Assembly: GCF_012849555.1 (NCBI RefSeq)
Contig: NZ_CP051685.1
Span: 5,704,001 to 5,768,000 of the forward strand
Reading direction: 5' to 3'
Origin: Massilia forsythiae
GTDB taxonomy: Bacteria; Pseudomonadota; Gammaproteobacteria; Burkholderiales; Burkholderiaceae_D
Length of the DNA stretch: 64,000 nt
A model generated the notes under the pieces. The model was given only the letters and a program-made list of their open reading frames with translations, did not search any database and was not told the origin of the DNA. Position 1 is the first letter of the stretch; every line of letters begins with the position of its first letter. The position numbers and the translations under genes were made by a program. Positions 28,893 to 36,085 of this stretch are shown one piece after another.

Positions 28893-31604
28893 GTGAACCG
28901 CTTCGTACTCCGCTTCGCTCCCCGCTTCTCCACCCGCTTCTCTCCACGTCTTGCGCCCCGCCTGCTGCCGCTCGCCATCGCCACCGCGCTGGCCTTCGCT
29001 TCCGCCACCGCCGCCCTCGCCGCCGCGCCCGCCGCGGCGGCCGCGCCACGCGCCGAGAACGCCTTCCTGTCGCAGGCCGATGCCGCCGCGCGCGCGGCGC
29101 GGGTGTCGAACGTCGACTACGTGCTGGACTTCACGCTCACCGGCAAGGAAACCTTCAACGCCGTCACCACCCTGACGTTCGACCTGAAGGACAAGGACAG
29201 CGCGCTCACGGTCGACCTGGACAAGGCCACCATCAAGTCCCTCACGGTGAACGGCAAGACGGTCACGCCGCGGTACAACGGCTGGTTCATCACGCTGGCC
29301 GCCGCCGACCTGGCCAAGGGCCGCAACACCGTGGTGGTCGCCTTCGAGCGCTTGCACAGCACCAACGGCGAAGGCCTGCACCGCATGGTCGACCCGGTCG
29401 ACGGCCGCGTGTACACCTATTCGCACTTCGAGCCGGCCGCCGCGCACCAGATGTTCGCGCTGTTCGACCAGCCCGACCTGAAGGCGACCTACCAGCTGAA
29501 CGTGACCGCGCCGGCCGACTGGCACGTGATCTCGACCAAGCGCGAGACCGGCGCGGTCGCCAGCGGCGCCGACGCCCGGCGCTGGACCTTCCCGGCTACC
29601 AAGAAGCTGAGCCCGTACAATTTCTCGATGCACGCCGGCCCCTACACGATGTGGGAAGACAAGAGCGGCAAGTACCCGATGCGCCTGTTCGCGCGCCAGT
29701 CGGTGGCGTCGCAGATCAAGCCGGCCGAGTGGTTCAAGTACACCAAGTCGGGCCTGGCCTTCTTCGACGAGTACTTCGGCATACCCTACCAGTTCGAGAA
29801 ATACGACCAGATCCTGGTACCGGATTTCCTGTACGGCGCCATGGAAAACGCCGGCGCCATCACCTTCGCCGAGCGCGGCTTCATGTACAAGGCCGACATG
29901 ACCGCCGAGCAGCGCCAGCGCCTGGCCGCGGTGATCATGCACGAGATGGCCCACCAGTGGTTCGGCGATCTGGTCACCATGCAATGGTGGAACGGCCTGT
30001 GGCTGAACGAAAGCTTCGCCTCCTTCATGGGCACGCTGGCCACCGCCGAAGCCACCGAGTTCAAGGATGCCTGGCGCTCGTTCTACTCGGAAGGCAAGCA
30101 GCAAGCCTACGCTCAGGACCAGCGCTCGACCACCCACCCGATCGAGGTGCCGGTGCCGTCCACCCAGAACGCCTTCGACAACATCGACGCCATCACCTAT
30201 TCGAAGGGCGCCTCGACCCTGATGCAGCTGCGCCACCTGCTCGGCGCCGACGTGTTCCGCAAGGGCGTGCACAATTACCTGGTCAAGTACCAGTACCGCA
30301 ACGCCAGGCTGGACGACTTCATCGGCAGCCTGGGCCAGGCGGCCGGACGCGACATGAAGGGCTGGACCCAACAGTGGCTGTACCAGCCGGGCGTGAACAC
30401 CATCGCCGCCAACTACCGGTGCGCCGGCGGCAAGATCACGTCGTTCGCCCTCGACCAGAGCGCTTCGAAGGAATTCCCGACGCTGCGCGAACAGCGCGTG
30501 CAGGTGGCCGCATTCCGCCTCGACGGCGATCAATTGAAACTGGACCGCAAGGTCGCGGTGACCTACAAGAACGCCTCCACCGCGGTGCCGGGCATGGTCG
30601 GCGCGGCCTGCCCCGACCTGGTCTACCCGAACTACGAGGACTGGGGCTTCGTCAAGGTGCAGCTGGACCAGCGTTCGTTCGACAGCGCGCGTGCGCGCAT
30701 CAAGGGCGTCGACGATCCGCTGCTGCGCGCCATGCTGTGGCAAAGCCTGTGGGACGGCGTACGCGACGGCAAGCTGCCGCTCAACGACTTCATCGCCACC
30801 GCCCTCGACAACGCGCCCGGCGAAAAGGACTACACGCTGCTGGGCGACGTGCTGGGCAAGGTCGTCGCATCGAAACACTACCTCGACCTGATGCGCCTGG
30901 ACGGGCCGTACAGCGCGCAAGCCACGCGCGACCTGGAAAACATGGCGTGGCAAGGCGCGGTCGCCAGCAAGGGCGACGACAACTTCCAGCGCCGCTGGTT
31001 CGGCACCTACGTCGCCGTGGCCAGCTCGCGCCCGGCGCTGGATCGCCTGGCCGCGCTGTTGAACGGCAAGGGCACGATCGACGGCTTGACGGTCAACCAG
31101 GACCTGCGCTGGGCCATCGTCGCGCGCCTGAACCGCTTCGACTACCCGGGCGCCGCCGCCCTCCTCGACGCCGAACAGGCGCGCGACAAGTCGGACAGCG
31201 GCCAGGCCGCCGCCATCGCGGCCACCGTCGCCCGTCCCGACCCGGCGCTCAAGGCCGAATGGCTGGGCACGATCCAGGACGTCAAGACCAAGCTGCCGTT
31301 CTCCAAGGTGCGCACGGCGATGGGCAGCCTGTACCCGGCCGAGCAGGCCGCGCTGGCCGAGCGCAGCGCCGAGCAGCGCCTGGCGCGCCTGCCCGAGCTG
31401 GACAAGTCGGCCGGCCCGGTGTTCATGCGTTCCTACGGCCCGAGCCTGATCCCGGCCAGCTGCACCCCGGCCAGCGTGCAGCGCCTGCAGGCCGCGGCCG
31501 GCAGCATGCAGGACCTGTCGGCCGGCACCCGCCGCGCCCTGCTCGACACGCTGCAGGAAGACCGGCGCTGCGTGACGATCAAGGGGGCGATGACGGCCAA
31601 ATGA
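28893..31604 (+). CDS. Exported M1-family metalloaminopeptidase
   Basis: This 903-residue protein starts at GTG 28893 behind AAGGA. The N-terminus is Arg-rich, followed by an Ala-rich hydrophobic stretch (LPLAIATALAFASATAALA), so it is exported. The zinc site is HEMAH (350-354) with the third ligand Glu373 in WLNESFAS. GAMEN (315-319) is the exopeptidase motif that binds the substrate amino-terminus. The C-terminal alpha-helical domain ends in an ERAP1-C-like region. It removes N-terminal amino acids from peptides, here probably in the periplasm. In-frame codons upstream of 28893 do not add a recognisable leader. Confidence 0.92.
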   Translation: MNRFVLRFAPRFSTRFSPRLAPRLLPLAIATALAFASATAALAAAPAAAAAPRAENAFLSQADAAARAARVSNVDYVLDFTLTGKETFNAVTTLTFDLKDKDSALTVDLDKATIKSLTVNGKTVTPRYNGWFITLAAADLAKGRNTVVVAFERLHSTNGEGLHRMVDPVDGRVYTYSHFEPAAAHQMFALFDQPDLKATYQLNVTAPADWHVISTKRETGAVASGADARRWTFPATKKLSPYNFSMHAGPYTMWEDKSGKYPMRLFARQSVASQIKPAEWFKYTKSGLAFFDEYFGIPYQFEKYDQILVPDFLYGAMENAGAITFAERGFMYKADMTAEQRQRLAAVIMHEMAHQWFGDLVTMQWWNGLWLNESFASFMGTLATAEATEFKDAWRSFYSEGKQQAYAQDQRSTTHPIEVPVPSTQNAFDNIDAITYSKGASTLMQLRHLLGADVFRKGVHNYLVKYQYRNARLDDFIGSLGQAAGRDMKGWTQQWLYQPGVNTIAANYRCAGGKITSFALDQSASKEFPTLREQRVQVAAFRLDGDQLKLDRKVAVTYKNASTAVPGMVGAACPDLVYPNYEDWGFVKVQLDQRSFDSARARIKGVDDPLLRAMLWQSLWDGVRDGKLPLNDFIATALDNAPGEKDYTLLGDVLGKVVASKHYLDLMRLDGPYSAQATRDLENMAWQGAVASKGDDNFQRRWFGTYVAVASSRPALDRLAALLNGKGTIDGLTVNQDLRWAIVARLNRFDYPGAAALLDAEQARDKSDSGQAAAIAATVARPDPALKAEWLGTIQDVKTKLPFSKVRTAMGSLYPAEQAALAERSAEQRLARLPELDKSAGPVFMRSYGPSLIPASCTPASVQRLQAAAGSMQDLSAGTRRALLDTLQEDRRCVTIKGAMTAK

Positions 31605-31701
31605 GGGCCAAATAAGCCCCAAGCCGGCGCGAAGCGAGCGCCAAGCCGGCGCCAGACCAGCGCGCCGGCGTCGCTGCAGGCGCCGCCATCGGGCCGCTGC
31701 G

Positions 31702-32094
31702 TCAGCGCTGCGGCGGCCCCGGTCCGGCCCGTGCGCCGGCCGGCGCTGCGCCATCTGGCGTCTCTTCCGCGCCGCCCTTCCCGGACGGCGCGCACAGTGC
31801 CGCCACCCTGCCCCACGCGCCCTCGGCCTGGCAGCCGAGCGGCGGGTGCTGCTGCAGCAGCTTGCCGAGTTCCACCGGCTTCATGCCGTTGACGCTGACG
31901 TTGTCGTTGATGCGGATGCACAGCGCGTCCTGCCAGGCCGCCTGGGTATTGTGCGGGATCGGCAGCGGCCCGCGCAGGCGCCGCGCGGCCGCCTCGCAAT
32001 CGGCCTGGCGCGCGTACTGGCCGCGCAGGTTGGCCTGGTCGAGCGTGACTTCCAGGTTTTGCTGCAAGTACAGCAAGAGAATCATCGTGTACAT
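31702..32094 (-). CDS. Hypothetical protein, 130 aa
   Basis: The frame starts at ATG 32094 and opens MYTMILLLYLQQNLEV, short and hydrophobic. The protein has three Cys (ADCEAAARRL, DALCIRIND, LGCQAEG) and ends in a Gly/Pro/Ala tail. No known family was recognised. It is convergent with the aminopeptidase gene. Confidence 0.5.
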   Translation of the reverse strand: MYTMILLLYLQQNLEVTLDQANLRGQYARQADCEAAARRLRGPLPIPHNTQAAWQDALCIRINDNVSVNGMKPVELGKLLQQHPPLGCQAEGAWGRVAALCAPSGKGGAEETPDGAAPAGARAGPGPPQR

Positions 32095-32234
32095 CCGGCC
32101 TCCGGCGGCGGCGCGCTTGCGCGCGTAATGGCTCTGACCGCCGGCGTGCGCCGCGGTTCCCGGCTTCACGCGCCAGCCGGTAGAATGGCGCCGTCGCCGC
32201 GTCGCGGCCTCGACCGACATCAGGAAGGACTACC

Positions 32235-32666
32235 TTGGCCTGGGATTACCCGCACCCCTTCACCCTGCCCCGCGTCCCGCAAGCGGACGACATCGACGGG
32301 CTGAACCATACCAACAATGCCGTCTACGTGCGCTGGTGCGAGCAGGCCGGCTGGGCGCATTCCGAGGCGCTGGGCCTGGCGCTGGCCGACTACCGGCGCC
32401 TGGACCGGGCGATGGCGATCCGGCGCGGCGAATACGATTACCTGCTGCCGACCTTCGCGGACGACGCGCTGGTGCTGGCGACCTGGCTGGTGGCGGGCGA
32501 CGGCAAGCTGTCGATGCAGCGCCGCTTCCAGCTGGTGCGCGAGCGCGACGGCGTCACCGTGCTGCGCGGCCGCTGGGACCTGGTGTGTATCGAGATGAGC
32601 AGCGGCCGGCCGCGCCGCATGCCGCAGGAATTCCTGGATACCTACATGGCGGTGGTGGTGTCATGA
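32235..32666 (+). CDS. Hotdog-fold acyl-CoA thioesterase
   Basis: The protein has 143 residues from TTG 32235, which sits 6 bases after AGGAAGGA. DDIDGLNHTNNAVYVRWCEQAGW is the 4HBT active-site helix with the catalytic Asp/His-Asn region. IRRGEYDYLLPTFADD and QRRFQLVRERDG complete the fold. It hydrolyses acyl- or aryl-CoA thioesters. It is convergent with the p-coumarate:CoA ligase gene 10 bases away, so it could act as an editing thioesterase for that pathway, but no operon link shows this. Confidence 0.87.
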   Translation: MAWDYPHPFTLPRVPQADDIDGLNHTNNAVYVRWCEQAGWAHSEALGLALADYRRLDRAMAIRRGEYDYLLPTFADDALVLATWLVAGDGKLSMQRRFQLVRERDGVTVLRGRWDLVCIEMSSGRPRRMPQEFLDTYMAVVVS

Positions 32667-32676
32667 CGCCGCCGGC

Positions 32677-34062
32677 TCAGCCGGCGTCGATGATCCAGTC
32701 GCCCGGCTTGCCGCTGGCCTGGCGCGGCAGGCGCGCGCCGAAGGTGTAGGCGGCCGGACGTTCCGGCGCCGGCAGGCGCGCGCCGATCCAGGCGGCCAGT
32801 TCCGCGCCGAGGCCGCCCGCGTCCTTCGCGCCATCCGCATCGCCGGCCGCATCGCCGGTCGCATGCAGGTGTCCGTCACGCGGCACCACGAACGCCTTCA
32901 GGCGGGTGCCTTCGTCGGGGCGCATCAGGCGCACCGACGCGTCCTGCACCGCCGGATGCATGCGCAGCACCTCGGCCACGTAGCCGGGAAACACGTTGAC
33001 GCCGCCCACCTGCACCGCCTGGTCGATGCGGCCGCCGGGCAGGAAGCGGCGCCCCGTCGAGCCCGCCTGTTCCCGCGCGCCGCCGCGCCCTTGCGCCCGG
33101 CCCGCCTCCTCTTCCGCGTCGCGCCAGTCCAGCCGGTCCTGCAGCGGATAGCGGGCCATGCCGCCGTCCGGGAGCGGGCGCGCCAGCGCGTCCGCGCCCT
33201 CGACCCGGCTCCAGTACGGAAACAGCGTGAACGGTGCGCCGGCCCGCTCGCGCCAGCCGACGCCGGCGGTCTCGGAGCTGCCGTACACCTGCAGCAGGCG
33301 CATGCCGGCCTCGGCCAGCGTGTCCGCCAGGGCGTCCGGACAGGGCGCGGTCGAGGTCACGCCGGCGACGTCGGCGCCGAAGCGCGGCTGAAGGCGCGCC
33401 AGCGCGTCCCACCAGCCGGGATGCGCCACCACCAGGTCGCCGGCGCGCGCCCCGCGCAGCAGCACGTCCGGAGTGGCCGAGCGCAGGTCGACCACATCCT
33501 CGATGCCGAGCAGGCGCGGCAGCAGCACCGTGAACAGGAAGCCGTAGATGTGGTGCGACGGCACCGCGCTCAGGATACGCCGCCGTCCGGGCAGCAGCTG
33601 CGCCAGTGCCAGCGTTTCCTGCGCCAGCGTGGCCAGCAGGTGGGTGCAGCGCTTGGGCGTGCCGGCGCTGCCGGAGGTGCGGAAGGTGAGCACCGCGGCG
33701 TTCGCGCCCGCATCGGCATCGCTGCCGGCGCCGCCGTCCGGGGCGGCCCATTGCGCGCGCAGGCCGGTGCGCACGGCGTCGATCCAATCGTCCAGGGCGG
33801 ACAGCGCCAGCAGCCGGTCCGCCGGCCCGGGGTGCGCGCCGCCGGCCGGCCCGCGTTGGTGCAGGTGCAGCGCCTCGGCCAGCGCGCTGCCCATGGCCAG
33901 CAGGTCGAGCGAGTCGGCGCCCAGGTCGCGCACCAGGTCGACGCCGTGCGGCCATGGCGGCGGCGGCGCGGCCCGTCCCGGACGCGCCTGCGCCAGTTCC
34001 GCGGCCAGCAGGTCGCCGATGAAACGCCGCAGCGTGGGTTCGTGCGCCCACCATGTTGTCAT
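32677..34062 (-). CDS. pcl: p-Coumarate:CoA ligase of the photoactive yellow protein pathway
   Basis: This 461-residue ANL-superfamily enzyme should activate p-coumaric acid to its CoA thioester, the donor of the PYP chromophore. The ATP motif is TFRTSGSAGTPKRC; A5 is YGSSETAGVGW. The hinge and C-terminal domain read GRIDQAVQVGGVNVFPG, and the catalytic C-terminal Lys is in QASGKPGDW. The N-terminal 60 residues carry LGADSLDLL (Ser51), which resembles an acyl-carrier phosphopantetheine site and is typical of the PYP-linked subgroup. I chose ATG 34062 because MTTWWAHEPTLRRFIGDLLA matches the usual start of that subgroup; ATG 34122 in frame is possible. It is divergent from the pyp gene across a shared promoter region, the strongest support for the pathway assignment. 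Confidence 0.9.
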   Translation of the reverse strand: MTTWWAHEPTLRRFIGDLLAAELAQARPGRAAPPPPWPHGVDLVRDLGADSLDLLAMGSALAEALHLHQRGPAGGAHPGPADRLLALSALDDWIDAVRTGLRAQWAAPDGGAGSDADAGANAAVLTFRTSGSAGTPKRCTHLLATLAQETLALAQLLPGRRRILSAVPSHHIYGFLFTVLLPRLLGIEDVVDLRSATPDVLLRGARAGDLVVAHPGWWDALARLQPRFGADVAGVTSTAPCPDALADTLAEAGMRLLQVYGSSETAGVGWRERAGAPFTLFPYWSRVEGADALARPLPDGGMARYPLQDRLDWRDAEEEAGRAQGRGGAREQAGSTGRRFLPGGRIDQAVQVGGVNVFPGYVAEVLRMHPAVQDASVRLMRPDEGTRLKAFVVPRDGHLHATGDAAGDADGAKDAGGLGAELAAWIGARLPAPERPAAYTFGARLPRQASGKPGDWIIDAG

Positions 34063-34154
34063 GGCGCCGCGATGGGGGACATCAGGAAACGGGAAAGCTT
34101 GTGTGCTGGACGGATCGGCCATGGCATGAACGGGGCAGGAAATTTTGGCGGTGA

Positions 34155-34276
34155 ATGTTGAATGTACTACGCGCCACTGTCAAACAGAATGAGTCATTGC
34201 TTATTTCCTCTTTATTACGCAATATCACATATCGCACGATTGATTTGACAGTTAAATTTCGGTATGTCACCATACC
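34155..34276. promoter_or_regulatory. Divergent pcl/pyp promoter region with a palindrome
   Basis: Both directions show the same TTTGACAG word. For pcl (minus), TTGACA is at 34178-34183 with CAACAT 17 bases downstream (34155-34160). For pyp (plus), TTGACA is at 34245-34250 with CACCAT 17 bases downstream (34268-34273). The -35 boxes are perfect and the -10 boxes poor, as expected for activated promoters. A perfect palindrome GGTATG-TCAC-CATACC (34261-34276) overlaps the pyp -10 region and is a good operator candidate. The region is strikingly A+T-rich for this window. Confidence 0.5.
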
Positions 34277-34319
34277 TTTCTTGTTTGCAACATCCGCCCC
34301 CGATTTCGCCGGAACCTCC

Positions 34320-34712
34320 ATGAGCCCGACCACCGACCTGTCCTTCGCCACGCCCGGCCTGCATGCCCACCTCACCCGATTGAGCCCGGAAGCGCTCGAC
34401 CGCCTCGACTTCGGTGTGATCGGCTTCGACGCCGACACCAACGTCTGCCAGTACAACCAGACCGAGTCCCAGGCCGCAGGCCTGACCGCCCCGCGCGTGG
34501 TGGGACAGCCGCTGTTCACCAACGTGGCGCCGTGCCTGAACAACTTCATGGTGGCCCAGCGCTTCGAGGATGCCCAGGACGACGCCGCCGCGCTGGACGA
34601 TACCATCGACTACGTGCTGACGCTGCGCATGCGCCCGATCAAGGTGGCGCTGCGCCTGCTGGCCGAACCGGGCAGCCCGGTGCGCTACGTACTGGTGCAG
34701 CGCCGGCCGTGA
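34320..34712 (+). CDS. pyp: Photoactive yellow protein
   Basis: This 130-residue PAS-fold photoreceptor aligns with Halorhodospira PYP along its whole length, offset by 3 residues. Cys72 in VAPC is the chromophore-linking Cys69. Tyr45 and Glu49 in QYNQTE are Tyr42 and Glu46, the hydrogen-bond partners of the p-coumaroyl phenolate. The Met of LRMRPIKV matches Met100, which speeds recovery. Two chromophore-pocket residues differ: Thr50 is Ala53 and Arg52 is Leu55, which should change the spectrum or photocycle. It senses blue light in the cytoplasm. ATG 34320 is preferred to an upstream in-frame ATG at 34155 because it gives the normal PYP length. The stop overlaps the GGDEF gene start (GTGA). 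I am very sure of the family. Confidence 0.95.
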   Translation: MSPTTDLSFATPGLHAHLTRLSPEALDRLDFGVIGFDADTNVCQYNQTESQAAGLTAPRVVGQPLFTNVAPCLNNFMVAQRFEDAQDDAAALDDTIDYVLTLRMRPIKVALRLLAEPGSPVRYVLVQRRP

Positions 34713-36085
34713 TCGACGACATCCTGCAGGACGGCCTGGCGGCCGAACACGAGGCGCTGATCCAGTTCCTGTACCTGGCCCCGGTGGGCCTGGTGCAGAC
34801 CCGCATCGACGGCGAGATCCTGATGATCAACCCGATCTCGGCGCAATTGCTGATGCCGCTGCAGCGCGACGGCAACCTGCTCAACCTGTTCGGCGCGCTC
34901 GAAAGCGTGGCGCCCGAGCTGCGCCACCTGTGCAGCGTGTTCGCGCGTCCGAGCGGGATGATCTGCGACGGCCTGCACATCCACCTCAACAGCGGTTCCC
35001 AGCGCGCCGCGCGCAAGCCGCAGGTGCTGTCGCTCAGCCTGCTGAAGCTGGACGACCAGCGCCTGATGGCGGTGCTGTCCGACGTCAGCGAACAGGTGCG
35101 GCGCGAACGCCAGCTGCGCCAGAACGACGCCTGGCTGAACGCCCTGCTCACCAGCATCACCGATTACGCCCTGGTCGGCCTCGACAGCGACGGCCGCGTC
35201 AGCGAATGGAACACCACCATCGAGCGCGTCACCGGCCACGCCGAGAGCGTGGTGGGGCGTCCGTATTCCGTGTTCTATCCGGACGACGCCACCACGCCGG
35301 AGCAGTTGCGCGACCGCCTGCGCGAAGCCGACCAGAACGGCTGGAGCCTGAAGGAAGGCCCGAGCGTGCGCGCCGACGGCAGCCAGTTCTGGTCGAGCGC
35401 CATGATCTCGCCGCTGCCGGACCGCGATCCCGACACCGGCGCCGAAGCCGGCGCGAACGGCCTGCCCGACGACGGCCCCGCCTACTGCATGGTGGTGCGC
35501 GACATCAGCGACAAGCGCGACGCCATCGAGAAGCGCCACAAGGCGGTGTTCTGCGACCACCTGACCGGCGTCGGCAACCGCCGCGCCTTCTTCGAGGCGG
35601 CCGAGCTGGAACTCAACCGCAACCGGCGCGCGCCGCGCCCGACCGCGCTGATCCTGCTGGACGCCGACCATTTCAAGCGCGTCAACGACCGCCACGGCCA
35701 CCCGGCCGGCGACGCCGTGCTGCGCCACCTGGGCCAGCTGCTGACGGCGACTTTCCGCCAGGTCGACGTGGTGGCGCGCGTCGGCGGCGAGGAATTCGCC
35801 GTGCTGCTGCCCTCGTCCACGCTGGAAGGCGCGGCCATCGTCGCCGAGCGCCTGCGCCAGCTGGTGGCGGCGCGCCCGATCGTCGTCGACGGCGTGCCAA
35901 TCGAACTGACGATCAGCGCCGGCATCGCCGCCAGCGACGGCGAACAGCTGCAGCTGGACGTGCTCATGAAGCGCGCCGACCGCGCCCTGTACGCCGCCAA
36001 GGAACAAGGCCGCAACCGCATCGCGTGCTGGACCCCGCCCCCGTCCGCGCATCCCGACAACCCACCGCCAACCCGCGATGTCTGA
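34709..36085 (+). CDS. PAS-PAS-GGDEF diguanylate cyclase coupled to PYP
   Basis: The protein has 458 residues from GTG 34709, in a 4-base overlap with pyp. The first PAS-like domain (about 10-125) contains ALIQFLYLAPVGLVQTRIDG, a type shared with the next protein. A second, ordinary PAS domain (about 130-270) has LVGLDSDGRVSEWN and GRPYSVFYPDD with a PAC end. The GGDEF domain has an intact GGEEF active site and the RxxD inhibitory site five residues upstream (RQVD then VVARV). It should make c-di-GMP from two GTP, with product feedback. Tight coupling to pyp suggests that the first PAS domain is the partner for light-activated PYP. That partnership is inference. Confidence 0.92.
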   Translation: MIDDILQDGLAAEHEALIQFLYLAPVGLVQTRIDGEILMINPISAQLLMPLQRDGNLLNLFGALESVAPELRHLCSVFARPSGMICDGLHIHLNSGSQRAARKPQVLSLSLLKLDDQRLMAVLSDVSEQVRRERQLRQNDAWLNALLTSITDYALVGLDSDGRVSEWNTTIERVTGHAESVVGRPYSVFYPDDATTPEQLRDRLREADQNGWSLKEGPSVRADGSQFWSSAMISPLPDRDPDTGAEAGANGLPDDGPAYCMVVRDISDKRDAIEKRHKAVFCDHLTGVGNRRAFFEAAELELNRNRRAPRPTALILLDADHFKRVNDRHGHPAGDAVLRHLGQLLTATFRQVDVVARVGGEEFAVLLPSSTLEGAAIVAERLRQLVAARPIVVDGVPIELTISAGIAASDGEQLQLDVLMKRADRALYAAKEQGRNRIACWTPPPSAHPDNPPPTRDV

